Origin: Nocardioides sp. LHD-245
GTDB taxonomy: Bacteria > Actinomycetota > Actinomycetes > Propionibacteriales > Nocardioidaceae
Length of the DNA: 64,000 nt
NCBI RefSeq assembly: GCF_030929495.1
Contig: NZ_JAVFWN010000010.1
Span: 1-64,000 of the forward strand
Reading direction: 5' to 3'
Both the position numbers and the translations under genes were made by a program. The first letter of the stretch is position 1. Every line of letters starts with the position of its first letter. Shown here piece by piece: positions 54,284 through 62,697 of this stretch. Below the pieces are notes generated by a model, which had not been told where the DNA came from, did no database searches, and saw nothing but the letters and a program-made list of their open reading frames with translations.

Positions 54284-54852
54284 GATGATTCCGCTTCCTT
54301 GCTGGTGATTCGTCGGCGTACGACGTGGGCGAGGGCATGCCGGACCGCTCGCGCCCGGGACCGGGTGGAACCGACCCTCCTCCTTCGGTCCCGCTGGGGC
54401 GGGAGGAGGGTCAGCGTCGCGCGCCGGCCAACGACAGCGACAGGTTCGCGGCACCGACGCAGCGCGCTGCGACTGGCAGGACGACTGCCGGGAGCGCGGT
54501 GGGGGCGAACATGCGGATCACGATAGGCATCAACGCCACGGCGTGCCACCGGATTCCGGGCCGGCGGGCCCCTCGGTCAGCGGTCAGCCCCCGATGCCAG
54601 GGAGCCGAGGCTCGCGCCGGCGAGGTGGAGATACTCGTGGATCGGCCCGACCCATCGCCGCGGATCGGCGAGGCGGACCGGATAGAGACGTGCGCTGTCC
54701 AGGCATCGCCGGCTCACGGAGGCCTCGAACTTCACGATCGTCATCAGGCCGATGCCCGGCGTCCCTGCGCTCCCTTCCACGACCGGCCTCCTCGGACGAA
54801 CGCCGGGGCGGACCGCCGTACGACGGCCCGCCCCGGCGGGTGGTCGACCCGG
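54284..54852. other. Intergenic stretch upstream of the EF-Tu paralogue
   Basis: 569 bp. It has an 11-bp inverted repeat GACCCTCCTCC/GGAGGAGGGTC (54373-54383, 54402-54412), which would form a hairpin in the EF-Tu leader. A 67-codon frame at 54577-54780 (minus) has no convincing ribosome site or recognisable product. Nothing else was recognised. Confidence 0.4.
54373..54412 (-). promoter_or_regulatory. Hairpin in the leader of the EF-Tu paralogue
   Basis: Inverted 11-bp arms around an 18-base loop, about 90 bp upstream of the EF-Tu start. No T-tract follows in the direction of transcription, so it is a structured leader more than a terminator. Confidence 0.35.
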
Positions 54853-55890
54853 TCAGGCGATCCTGACGATCGACAGGCCGGCACCCACGCCGGGCTCCAG
54901 CGTCGCGGCACCGAGCAGGCCGTTCAGATCGAGGGCGAGCACGTCGCCGGCCGTCAGCGCGAGCGTGGCGCTACCCGCCCAGGCGTTCGTCGTCAGCGTC
55001 GCCGGATCGTTCAGCATCGGCTCCGGCGCTCCGTTGACGGTCACCCGGGCGCCCATCAGCAGCGCGACCGTCGTCTGGACCCGGAAGCTCACCTGGTACA
55101 CGCCGCTATGGGCGATCGTGAAGTCGGTGTCGGCGCCACCGGCCGTCACGCCGGAGGTGGCGCCGGTCTGCGGAAGCGGGATCTTCGTGCCGCCGAGGAC
55201 GACGGCGATGACCGCTCCCGAGGTGTTCGCGAAGGAGCCGTATGCCGACGCCATGGTTCCGCCGGTCGCGCCCGTCGCACCGGTCGCGCCCGTGGCACCG
55301 GTCGGACCCGTCGCTCCGGTCGGACCCGTGGCTCCGGTCGCGCCCGCGACACCCGTCGGTCCCGTCGGGCCAGTCGGGCCGATCCCCCCCGCAGCGCCCG
55401 TCGCACCATCCGCACCCGCGGCACCGGTCGCACCGGTCGCGCCCGCAGCACCGGTGGCACCCGTCGCGCCCGCGGCACCCGCGGCACCCGCGGCACCCGT
55501 CGGACCCGTCGCGCCCGTCGCGCCCGCGGCACCGGTGGCGCCCGTCGCGCCGGTCGCGCCGTCGGTGCCCCGGGCGCCCGTGGCACCCGGCGCCCCGGCA
55601 GGTCCTCGCTCGCCGCCCTTGGCGGCCTTACCGATCTTCCAGCGGATCAGGCGCTCACCGGGCCGGCACTGCCGCTCGGCGGCATCGACCAGCCAGCGGC
55701 CGTTCTTCATGATCAGGCGCAGTGCGCCGGTCTCCTGGTCGTAGCAGCCGATCACCTGCCGGACCTTCGCCTGGCCGGCCGCGTCCGCAGCGGCCGACGC
55801 CGGGATGTGGGGGAAGATGGTCGCCGCGGTCGTGGCCATCACCGACACGGAGTAGAGCCCTGCTCGGCGCCATTTCTTGTTCATCGACAT
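54853..55890 (-). CDS. Secreted collagen-like protein with C1q/BclA-type C-terminal domain
   Basis: 345 residues. A basic N-terminus and hydrophobic stretch ending PASAAA form a signal peptide. Residues 45-90 contain two Cys. Residues 93-209 are 39 uninterrupted Gly-X-Y triplets, mostly GAT, GPT and GAA, the Thr-rich composition of bacterial collagens. Residues 212-345 look like a compact beta trimerisation domain ([26 protein letters not shown]). ATG 55890 follows GAGG. It is likely a surface or extracellular trimer; the leader upstream is structured. Confidence 0.85.
   Translation of the reverse strand: MSMNKKWRRAGLYSVSVMATTAATIFPHIPASAAADAAGQAKVRQVIGCYDQETGALRLIMKNGRWLVDAAERQCRPGERLIRWKIGKAAKGGERGPAGAPGATGARGTDGATGATGATGAAGATGATGPTGAAGAAGAAGATGATGAAGATGATGAAGADGATGAAGGIGPTGPTGPTGVAGATGATGPTGATGPTGATGATGATGATGGTMASAYGSFANTSGAVIAVVLGGTKIPLPQTGATSGVTAGGADTDFTIAHSGVYQVSFRVQTTVALLMGARVTVNGAPEPMLNDPATLTTNAWAGSATLALTAGDVLALDLNGLLGAATLEPGVGAGLSIVRIA
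55264..55614. repeat. Collagen-coding 9-bp period repeat
   Basis: A 351-bp tract encoding 39 Gly-X-Y triplets on the minus strand, seen as short GC-rich repeats on the plus strand (gcaccggtcgcgcccg-type units). Copy number is likely variable between strains by slippage. Confidence 0.8.
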
Positions 55891-55984
55891 CTGATTCCTC
55901 GGGGCACGGACCCGGGAGCGAGGCCCTGGGGGACACGGAAGCCGGCGGAACGCCGGCACCGAGCGGCCCCATCGGCCAGCCGAG

Positions 55985-56054
55985 CGCTGTCCTGAGAGAT
56001 TCCCCTCGGGCTTCTCAGGCGGCCGTGATGCCGGCCGATCAGGAGATGACAGCG
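55985..56054 (-). promoter_or_regulatory. Structured leader (three-way junction) of the collagen-like gene
   Basis: Closing stem CGCTGTC/GACAGCG (55985-55991 with 56048-56054) encloses two hairpins: CCTGAGA/TCTCAGG (55991-55997 with 56013-56019) and GGCCG/CGGCC (56021-56025 with 56032-56036). It lies about 100 bp upstream of the start codon. It does not match a riboswitch class I know. Confidence 0.45.
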
Positions 56055-56082
56055 TCTCTGCCCGCATGACGAAAGGCCCCAG

Positions 56083-56661
56083 GTGCCCACGACCCCCGCT
56101 CGCGGTCACCCCCGCTCGGCAGCTGTCCTCGGCGCGCTTGCCCTCGTCGGCGCCGTTCTCCTCGGCGGGTGCGGAGGAGGGGAGGACGGCACCGGACGCC
56201 CGGCGCCCGCTGCGTCGTCCTCGGCCGGCGCCGCGGACACCCTGATCGCCACCGGGTTGGAGCGGATCGCGGCCGGCGACACCGACGGGGCGCGCGACAC
56301 CTTCGAGGCGGTGCTCGTCCTCGACCCGGCGAACGCCTACGCGCACTACAACCTGGGCTACCTCGCCCAGGACGACGGCGACCTGGCCACGGCGATCGAC
56401 GAGTACAACCAGGCACTCACCACCGACCCCGAGATGGCGCCCGCGCTCTACAACCTCGCCCTCCTCACCGAGCCGGCCGATCTCGACATCGCCGTCGACC
56501 TCTACCGCAGGGTGCTCGCGGTCAAGCCCGACGACGCCGCGACCCACATGCGCCTCGGGTTCGCGCTGCACCACCTCGGTCGCAAGGGCGAGGCGGCGAG
56601 CCTGCTCGCGAAGGGCATCGAGCTCGACCCGGCGATGAAGGACGTTCCGGCCCCGTCGTAG
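56083..56661 (+). CDS. TPR-repeat lipoprotein
   Basis: 192 residues: signal peptide and lipobox LGGC (about residue 30), a short Gly/Pro/Ser linker, then three to four tetratricopeptide repeats ([34 protein letters not shown] and following). GTG start 56083. It is divergent from the collagen-like gene across the structured leader. TPR lipoproteins are scaffolds; a partner on the cell surface is plausible but unproven. Confidence 0.82.
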   Translation: MPTTPARGHPRSAAVLGALALVGAVLLGGCGGGEDGTGRPAPAASSSAGAADTLIATGLERIAAGDTDGARDTFEAVLVLDPANAYAHYNLGYLAQDDGDLATAIDEYNQALTTDPEMAPALYNLALLTEPADLDIAVDLYRRVLAVKPDDAATHMRLGFALHHLGRKGEAASLLAKGIELDPAMKDVPAPS

Positions 56662-56700
56662 GGCGGGTGAGGCGGTGCGGCCGGCGCAGCCGGTGCCCGC

Positions 56701-58173
56701 TCAGCGGCGTCCGGTCCAGCGGATCGCCAGGCAACGCGGGCTGCGGCGCCGTACGGCGCCCCACCACAACCCGGCGCCGTAGGCCAGGTCGTCGAGGCGG
56801 CGGGCGGCCAGCGCGGTGACCGGGTCGACCCCCGGGCGCTCCCGCAGCAGCACCGCGAGGTCGACGACGGTGGCTGTGAGGACCGCCCGGCGCACGGACC
56901 GGCTGCCGAGCGCCGCGACCGCGGCGGCGGGCCACCAGTGCCGCAGCAACAGCGCGGACTCCTGGCGAACCCCCCAGCCCAGGCCACGCATGGCGAGGCG
57001 GACGGCGACGGCAGCGGTGTCGTCGCCCGCCGGAAGACGCCGGCGCACGGACCGGGTCGTCGTGGCGACCACGACGGCGGCGACCGGGGCCGACCACCAG
57101 CGGCGCTGGAGGATCGCGGCGGCGCCGAGCGCGACCGGGACGGAGAGGACGGCGGGGGCGACCTTGGTGCCGTGGCGGGCGGCGAGGTCGGCGCCTCCGG
57201 TGCCGTAGACGAACTTGCGGCCCAGCCAGGTCCGCACGCTCGGCCGGACGTCGTGACGCGCCTCGATCGCCGGGTCGTAGCGGACGATCTGGCCGGCGTC
57301 GACCAGCCGCCACACCAGGTCGACGTCCTCGGCGACGCGCCAGGCATCCTCGAAGCCCCCGGCGGGACCGAGGGCCGCGGTCCGGCCGACCAGGCAGGCC
57401 GACGGCAGCCAGCCCACGGCGGCGCCGGGGAGCACCCGGCCGCCGACCCGGCCGAGGTCGAGGGAGGAGGCAACCGCGTCATACCGCTCGAACCACCGGG
57501 GCCGCGCCGCGGAGGGCCGGTCCACGATCCTCCCGACGACGCGGGGACCGACGAGGGCGACGAGCGGGTCCGCGCAGTGCCGGGCGAGGTCGAGGAGCGC
57601 GCGGGCGTCGACCTCGACGTCGGAGTCGACGAAGGCGACGAGTGGGGTACCGACCTCGGCCAGGCCGGCGTTGCGGGCCCCGGCCGGGCCTCGGTTGCGG
57701 GTGAGGGCGACGACGCGGGCGCCGTGCCGATGGGCGACCCGAGCGACCGCGGCCGGGTCGTGCGAGGCGTCGTCGACCACGATCACCGGCAGGGGGACCA
57801 GCGCGGCCAGGCAGCGGTCGAGCTGCTCCGGCCGATCCCGGACCGGTACGACGACGGTGAGGTCGGCGAGCGGCACCGCGCGTGCGCCGAGCACGGGGTC
57901 GGCGAGGTTGCCGTCGAGGAGGCGCCGGGCGAGCGCCGCGGTCGCCGGGCCGTCGACGGTGAGCCGGCCGTCGGCGAGGAGGCGCTGCGCGTGACGACCG
58001 AGCCGGACCGCCCGCACGGGCGAGCCCCCCACCAGGAGCCGGCCGCGGTCGGCCGCAACGAGGTCCGTACGCAGCCGGACGACGAAGCCGTCGGGCAGGG
58101 CGGCGGGCAGGGCGGCGGGCTGTGCGGCGGGCTGTGCGGCGGGCTGTGCGACCGGCGCGGTCGTCGTACTCAC
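56701..58173 (-). CDS. mftF: Mycofactocin glycosyltransferase MftF
   Basis: 490 residues: a family-2 glycosyltransferase core (LTVVVPVRDRPEQLDRCLAAL, DDASHD, FVDSDVEVD, EDVDLVWRLVDAG) plus C-terminal membrane segments, as in MftF, which adds oligoglucose to premycofactocin. GTG 58173 overlaps the SDR stop as GTGA. The N-terminus (AQPAAQPAAQPAALPAALP) comes from a 12-bp tandem repeat. It is the last gene of the mft operon. Confidence 0.9.
   Translation of the reverse strand: MSTTTAPVAQPAAQPAAQPAALPAALPDGFVVRLRTDLVAADRGRLLVGGSPVRAVRLGRHAQRLLADGRLTVDGPATAALARRLLDGNLADPVLGARAVPLADLTVVVPVRDRPEQLDRCLAALVPLPVIVVDDASHDPAAVARVAHRHGARVVALTRNRGPAGARNAGLAEVGTPLVAFVDSDVEVDARALLDLARHCADPLVALVGPRVVGRIVDRPSAARPRWFERYDAVASSLDLGRVGGRVLPGAAVGWLPSACLVGRTAALGPAGGFEDAWRVAEDVDLVWRLVDAGQIVRYDPAIEARHDVRPSVRTWLGRKFVYGTGGADLAARHGTKVAPAVLSVPVALGAAAILQRRWWSAPVAAVVVATTTRSVRRRLPAGDDTAAVAVRLAMRGLGWGVRQESALLLRHWWPAAAVAALGSRSVRRAVLTATVVDLAVLLRERPGVDPVTALAARRLDDLAYGAGLWWGAVRRRSPRCLAIRWTGRR
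58093..58150. repeat. 12-bp tandem repeat in the mftF 5' end
   Basis: Two gggcagggcggc units followed by about 2.8 gggctgtgcggc units, coding the Ala/Gln/Pro-rich N-terminal tail of MftF. Likely slippage-prone and outside the catalytic domain. Confidence 0.8.
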
Positions 58174-58955
58174 GGGGCGAAGCCGCCGTCGGCGTGCACG
58201 ACCGAGCCGTTGACGACCGCTCCCTCGGCCGAGCAGCAGAAGGCGACCGCCGCGGCGACCTCGGCCGGGTCGAGGATCCGCCGCACCAGCTGGCTCTCGG
58301 CGAACCCGTCGACGCCGGGCAGGTCGTAGAGGGCGGCGGTCGCGTCCAGCATCGGCGTCCGGGTGGAGCCGGGCGAGACGGCGCAGGCCGTGACGCCGGT
58401 GCCGACCAGGTCGGCGGCGAGGCCTTTCACCAGGCCGACGACGGCGTGCTTGGCCGCGTTGTAGGCCGCGAGGTGGTGCAGTCCGTGGCTGCCCGCCGCC
58501 GAGGCGATCCCCACGAACCGGCAGCCCGCCGGGTCCGGCCCGCCGAGCATGGCCGGCACGGCGGCGGCCGCGGTGTTCCACACGCCCTTGACGTCGACGT
58601 CCCAGAGCAGGTCGAGGTCGGCCTCCGGGGTCTCCCACAGCGGCCGGCCGCCGGCGATCACGGCGGCGGCGGCCACCGCGGCGTCGAGCCGGCCCCAGCG
58701 GGCCACGGCGAGGTCGACGGCGGCGTCCAGCGCCGACCGGTCCCGGACGTCGGCGACATGGCCGAGGACCTGGTCGCCTCCGGCCGCGACGACGGCGTCC
58801 AGGTCGCCCCGGGCCGCGAGCGGGGGACCGCCACACCCGTCGACCGCGACCACCCGGTCGCCCCGCGCGACGAGCGCGCGAACGGTCGCCGCGCCGATCC
58901 CGCGCGCGGCGCCGGTGACCATCACGACCCGAGGGACGACCCGGCCGCCACTCAT
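58170..58955 (-). CDS. Mycofactocin-associated SDR-family oxidoreductase
   Basis: 261 residues: TGAARGIGAATVRAL, NAAKHA with Tyr in YNAAKH, and a C-terminal VVNGSVVHADGGF. It lies inside the mft operon with ATGA/GTGA overlaps on both sides. SDRs of mycofactocin loci carry tightly bound nicotinamide cofactor and use mycofactocin as the external electron acceptor; that is family knowledge applied here. Confidence 0.88.
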   Translation of the reverse strand: MSGGRVVPRVVMVTGAARGIGAATVRALVARGDRVVAVDGCGGPPLAARGDLDAVVAAGGDQVLGHVADVRDRSALDAAVDLAVARWGRLDAAVAAAAVIAGGRPLWETPEADLDLLWDVDVKGVWNTAAAAVPAMLGGPDPAGCRFVGIASAAGSHGLHHLAAYNAAKHAVVGLVKGLAADLVGTGVTACAVSPGSTRTPMLDATAALYDLPGVDGFAESQLVRRILDPAEVAAAVAFCCSAEGAVVNGSVVHADGGFAP

Positions 58956-59659
58956 CCGGCGCCGTTCACGACACGCACGACGTCACCCACCATCGAGGCG
59001 AGGACGACGGCGCCCTCGTCGGCGCTGGCGCCCGTCGGGTCGCCCAGCACCCCGTTGGGCGAGACCGCCTTGACCCCGCCCGCGATCATCGCGGGCATCA
59101 GCTCCTCGAGGGAGCCGGTGTTGCCGACCTCGGCGCGGTCCAGGCGGACGTGCCAGGGCGCGAGGTGCAACATCAGCGAGGTCTCCGTCCGGCCCGCGTG
59201 CAGGTCTGCCCCGGCATTCGACGGAGGCTCGGTCGCGCAGGCCACCCAGGAGACGTCGTGCCCCTCCGCGCTCAGCTGGCGTACGGCGCCGCGCAGCGCC
59301 GCCACGTTGCCACCGTGGGCGTTGACGAGGACCACCCGTGCGGCCCAGGTCCGCATCGATCGGGTGAGCTCGACGACGACCTGGCGCAGCATGTCGGTGC
59401 CGATCGAGCTAGTGCCGGGGAAGTCCTGGTGCTCGCCGCTGGAGCCGTAGGCGAGGGCCGGGGCGACCAGGATGTCGAGGTCGCGCAGCGTCAGGAGCCG
59501 CGCGGCCTCGGTGGCCACCGCGGTCGCGATGACGGTGTCGGTGTCGAGCGGCAGGTGCGGCCCGTGCTGCTCGATCGAGCCGACCGGCACCAGCACCGTC
59601 GCCCCCATCGGCAGGCTGGGGGAGGTCGCCGCGCCCAGGGGGCGGAGTGCCCGAGCCAC
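58952..59659 (-). CDS. mftE: Mycofactocin peptidase MftE (creatininase family)
   Basis: 235 residues of the creatininase fold: PVGSIEQHGPHLPLDTDT (metal ligands Glu/His/Asp), GSSGEHQDFPGT, VLVNAHGGN. MftE releases the C-terminal Val-Tyr-derived unit from the modified precursor. GTG 59659 starts two bases after the mftD stop. It overlaps the SDR start by 4 bp. Confidence 0.92.
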   Translation of the reverse strand: MARALRPLGAATSPSLPMGATVLVPVGSIEQHGPHLPLDTDTVIATAVATEAARLLTLRDLDILVAPALAYGSSGEHQDFPGTSSIGTDMLRQVVVELTRSMRTWAARVVLVNAHGGNVAALRGAVRQLSAEGHDVSWVACATEPPSNAGADLHAGRTETSLMLHLAPWHVRLDRAEVGNTGSLEELMPAMIAGGVKAVSPNGVLGDPTGASADEGAVVLASMVGDVVRVVNGAG

Positions 59660-59661
59660 GA

Positions 59662-60903
59662 TCAGCGCCCCGCGGCCGCCTGCTCGGGCACCCCGAGCGC
59701 GCGGTCGAAGCCGTCGGGGATGAGCAGGTGCTCGGGCCGCAGCTCGGCGGTCGACGACAGCGCGAGTCCGCGCAGTGCGGAGTCGACACCGCCGGAGAGC
59801 ACGTCGAGCACGTTCTCGACGCCCGCCTGGCCGTTGGCCGCGAGACCCCACAGGTACGCGCGGCCGATCAGCACGGCCTTCGCACCCAGGGCGAGCGCCT
59901 TGACCACGTCGGAGCCGCGGCGTACGCCGCCGTCCATCACGACGTCGATCTGCTCGCCGACCGCCTCGGCGATCGGGCGGACCATGCGGATCGCGGCCGG
60001 CGTCCCGTCGAGGTTGTTGCCGCCGTGGTTGGAGATCGAGATCCCCGCGACCCCGGCATCGACGGCGCGGAGCGCGTCGTCGACCCGGCAGACGCCCTTG
60101 AGCACGAAGGGCGTGCCGCTGATCTGCGCCCAGGTCTCGCGCATCCACCCGACGTCCTCCCACGAGGGGGGCGGGGTAGTCATCCACTCGTAGTAGGCAC
60201 CGAAGAAGGTCGGCGCCTCGCCACCCGGCGGGGCCAGGTTGGGTGCGGTGAGGTCGGGCAGCTTGCCGGTCTCGCGGAACTGCTGCCCGAACTGCCACAG
60301 CCAGCGGCCCTTGGTGGCGACCTTGGGGGCCAGCCGGATCATCGCCTTGAGGTCGACCCTCTCGGGGATCTCGGGGCTTCCCCAGTCGCGGCCCATCGAG
60401 AACGACCAGTCCAGCGTGGCGATCAGGCCCTGTGCGCCGGCAGCGTGAGCGCGGGTCATCCGCTGGATCATGGTGTCACGGTCGCCGGTCCAGTACATCT
60501 GGAAGAACGTGGTGGCGCCGGTCGCGGTGACCTCCTCGACGCTCTTGGACGCGAAGTTCGACAGGCTCATGATCGTCCCGCGGGCGGCGGCCGCACGGGC
60601 GACGGCGACCTCGCCGTCGGGGTGCACGGCCTGGACGCCGGTGGGGCTGATGATGACCGGGCTGCCGATCGTGTGCCCGAAGACCGTCGTCGCCTGGGAC
60701 CGCTCGGGGAGCTGGCCCACCACGTGCGGGGCGAGGCCGAGCTCGGCGAACGCGGCCTGGTTGTCCGCGCTGCTCTGGCCGCGCTCGGAACCGGCCACCA
60801 GCGCGCCGTACACCGGCTGGGGGAGGTGCTTGCGGGCGCGCTCCTGGGCGACGGCGACGGACTCGAACCAGGGGTTCTGCTTCCAGGGGTTCTCGAGCTT
60901 CAT
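59662..60903 (-). CDS. mftD: Premycofactocin synthase MftD (LldD-like FMN enzyme)
   Basis: 413 residues of the alpha-hydroxyacid oxidase family: ISPTGVQAVHPDGE, SNHGGNNLDGTPA with the active-site His, and DGGVRRGSDVVKALALGAKAVLIGR. MftD oxidatively deaminates the cyclised Val-Tyr product to give the redox-active alpha-ketoamide. It begins 27 bp after mftC, just past a strong hairpin. Confidence 0.93.
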   Translation of the reverse strand: MKLENPWKQNPWFESVAVAQERARKHLPQPVYGALVAGSERGQSSADNQAAFAELGLAPHVVGQLPERSQATTVFGHTIGSPVIISPTGVQAVHPDGEVAVARAAAARGTIMSLSNFASKSVEEVTATGATTFFQMYWTGDRDTMIQRMTRAHAAGAQGLIATLDWSFSMGRDWGSPEIPERVDLKAMIRLAPKVATKGRWLWQFGQQFRETGKLPDLTAPNLAPPGGEAPTFFGAYYEWMTTPPPSWEDVGWMRETWAQISGTPFVLKGVCRVDDALRAVDAGVAGISISNHGGNNLDGTPAAIRMVRPIAEAVGEQIDVVMDGGVRRGSDVVKALALGAKAVLIGRAYLWGLAANGQAGVENVLDVLSGGVDSALRGLALSSTAELRPEHLLIPDGFDRALGVPEQAAAGR

Positions 60904-60929
60904 GGTTCCTCAGGTCTGCTTGCGTTGCG

Positions 60930-62207
60930 TCATGCGTTCTGTGGGCGAGAGCCCACAGAACGAATGACGTCCTGGCGGTGGTCGGGGACGAAGCCGGCGA
61001 GCGGGCTCTCCGCGCAGTCGGAGACCGGCGGGCGGGTGAGCAGGGTAAGCATCACCGGCTGGTTGCGCGTGGGGGTGGTCTTGGAGTGGTCCTGGCTGGC
61101 GGGCGGGATCACCCGGTCGCCCCCCAGCTGACCGAGCGCCTGCTCGCCGTACCCCTGGACGCACTCGGGATCGGGGCCGTCGAGCGGCAGCCCGGTGAAG
61201 AACTTCGCGGCCATGCAGCCACCCCGGCAGGAGTCGTAGAACTGGCACTTCGCGCACGCGCCGCCGGTCTGGGGGGCGCGGAGCTCCTGGAACAGCGGCG
61301 ACGTCTGCCAGACCTTCTGGAAGCCACCGTCGAGCAGGTTGCCGGCCAGGAAGTTGTCGTGGATCGCGAACGGGCAGGCGTAGACGTCGCCGACCGGGTC
61401 GATCAGGCAGACCACGCGGCCGGCCCCGCACAGGTTGAGCCCGGGCAGGGACTCGCCGAACGCCGCGAGGTGGAAGAACGAGTCGCCGGTCAGCACCTGC
61501 TCACCGTCGGCGGTGTGCGCCATCAGCCAGTCGTAGAGCTCACGCTGCTGCTCCGGCAGGGGGTGCAGCTCGTCCCAGACGTCGGCGCCGCGACCGCTCG
61601 GCCGCAGCCGGGTGAGGCGCAGCGTGGCGCCGTACCGGTCGGCGAGGGCCTTGAACTCGTCGAGCTGGCCGATGTTCTGGCGGGTGCAGACGACGCTGAT
61701 CTTGGCGTCGGCGAAGCCCGCGTCCTGCAGGTTCTGCAGCGCGCGCAGGGCGGTGTCGTACGAGCCGGGGCCGCGCACGTAGTCGTTGACCTCGGCGGTC
61801 GCGCCGTCGAGGGAGATCTGCACGTCGACGTAGCCGTTGCACGCCGGCGAGGCCAGGAACGCCGCACGCTCGGGGGTGATCCGCACCCCGTTGGTCGAGA
61901 ACTTCACGCCGACCTGGTGGTTGACGGCGTACTCGAGGAGCTCCCAGAAGTCCGGGCGGATCGTCGGCTCGCCGCCGCCGATGTTGACGTAGAACACCTG
62001 CATCCGCTGCAGCTCGTCGATGACCGCCTTGCACTGCTCGGTGCTGAGCTCGCGCGGGTCGCGGCGGCCGCTGCTCGACAGGCAGTGGGCGCACTCGAGG
62101 TTGCAGGCGTAGGTGAGCTCCCAGGTCAGGCAGATCGGGGCGTCGAGGCCGTACTCGAACTGCTGGACCAGCGATCCGGTCCGGGGCCGCTCGGGCGCGA
62201 TCGTCAT
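60930..62207 (-). CDS. mftC: Mycofactocin radical SAM maturase MftC
   Basis: 425 residues: radical-SAM CNLECAHC (CxxxCxxC, about residue 35), GGGEPTIRPDFWELLE, and a SPASM domain (LCGAGRVVC, VYACPFA, CAKCQFYDSCRGGC...C). MftC decarboxylates and cyclises the Val-Tyr end of MftA. ATG 62207 overlaps mftB. The C-terminus extends some 40 residues beyond the last SPASM Cys, and its last codons form a 12-bp hairpin. Confidence 0.94.
   Translation of the reverse strand: MTIAPERPRTGSLVQQFEYGLDAPICLTWELTYACNLECAHCLSSSGRRDPRELSTEQCKAVIDELQRMQVFYVNIGGGEPTIRPDFWELLEYAVNHQVGVKFSTNGVRITPERAAFLASPACNGYVDVQISLDGATAEVNDYVRGPGSYDTALRALQNLQDAGFADAKISVVCTRQNIGQLDEFKALADRYGATLRLTRLRPSGRGADVWDELHPLPEQQRELYDWLMAHTADGEQVLTGDSFFHLAAFGESLPGLNLCGAGRVVCLIDPVGDVYACPFAIHDNFLAGNLLDGGFQKVWQTSPLFQELRAPQTGGACAKCQFYDSCRGGCMAAKFFTGLPLDGPDPECVQGYGEQALGQLGGDRVIPPASQDHSKTTPTRNQPVMLTLLTRPPVSDCAESPLAGFVPDHRQDVIRSVGSRPQNA
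60935..60962 (-). promoter_or_regulatory. Hairpin in the 3' end of mftC
   Basis: Perfect 12-bp arms CGTTCTGTGGGC / GCCCACAGAACG around GAGA, encoding the last residues of MftC and lying 30 bp before mftD. There is no T-tract. It could mark an mRNA processing or attenuation point. Confidence 0.55.
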
Positions 62208-62494
62208 GCGGTGTCCTCCTGGACGCTCGTGCGGGGGCGGATCATGTCGGTCGCGGCGAGGCCGCGCAGGGCCGCCGCGTAGGCGGCGTGCTGGGAGGCC
62301 GGGACGCCCGCGGTCTCGAGCGCGGACCGCACGTCCGGCGCCGTTGCGAGGCCACGTACGACGGTGACCAGCTCGGGCCGCTTCAGGAAGGTGAGCTTCC
62401 GGTTGCCGAAGTGGTAGGCCAGCGCACCGAAGGGCTCGGGTCGCAGGGCCACCGACGGCGAGAGCGTCCACGGCTCCCCCAGCAGGGCGTCCAT
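62204..62494 (-). CDS. mftB: Mycofactocin precursor-binding protein MftB
   Basis: 96 residues of the PqqD/RRE-like chaperone family (PSVALRPEPFGALAYHFGNRKLTFLKRPELVTVV). ATG 62494 shares its A with the mftA stop (TGATG), preferred over a codon 15 bp upstream inside mftA. MftB binds the MftA leader and presents it to MftC. Confidence 0.92.
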   Translation of the reverse strand: MDALLGEPWTLSPSVALRPEPFGALAYHFGNRKLTFLKRPELVTVVRGLATAPDVRSALETAGVPASQHAAYAAALRGLAATDMIRPRTSVQEDTA

Positions 62495-62607
62495 CAGTAG
62501 ACGCCGCACATGCCGTCGATCGAGACCTCCTCGATGAGGTCCTCGGCCGCCAGCTCCGCCTGGCTCTCGATCCCGGTGTCCAACCCGGTGTTCGACTCAG
62601 GGTTCAT
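62494..62607 (-). CDS. mftA: Mycofactocin precursor peptide MftA
   Basis: 37 residues, beginning MNPESNTGLDTG and ending in IDGMCGVY, the invariant MftA C-terminus whose Val-Tyr pair becomes mycofactocin. ATG 62607 is preceded by GAGGAGGAAC. It is first in the leftward operon mftA-B-C-D-E-SDR-F. Too short for normal gene calling; identification rests on the core motif and context. Confidence 0.96.
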   Translation of the reverse strand: MNPESNTGLDTGIESQAELAAEDLIEEVSIDGMCGVY

Positions 62608-62646
62608 CGTGTTCCTCCTCGTCGGATGTGGTTCGCGACACACTAA

Positions 62647-62661
62647 TGGCACTCGATGCCA
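62647..62661. promoter_or_regulatory. Candidate MftR operator
   Basis: TGGCA-N5-TGCCA, a perfect inverted repeat in the divergent gap between mftA and mftR, 40 bp from the mftA start and 37 bp from the mftR start. Confidence 0.45.
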
Positions 62662-62697
62662 AAATGGAAGGGCCGGAACGTGCTAACTTCCGGCGCC

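Noticed and set aside
54577..54780. A 67-codon minus-strand gene
   Set aside because: No convincing ribosome site, no recognisable product and codon pattern not clearly coding; left as unannotated intergenic DNA.
55991..56019. TPP riboswitch (CTGAGA motif) or glycine riboswitch (CTCTCAGG motif)
   Set aside because: The partner elements of either class (ACCTGA...; tandem GGAGAG/CCGAAGG cores) are absent, and the downstream gene is not a thiamine or glycine gene.
62204..62509. mftB starting at 62509
   Set aside because: That start lies inside the mftA core codons; the TGATG overlap at 62494 is the natural start.
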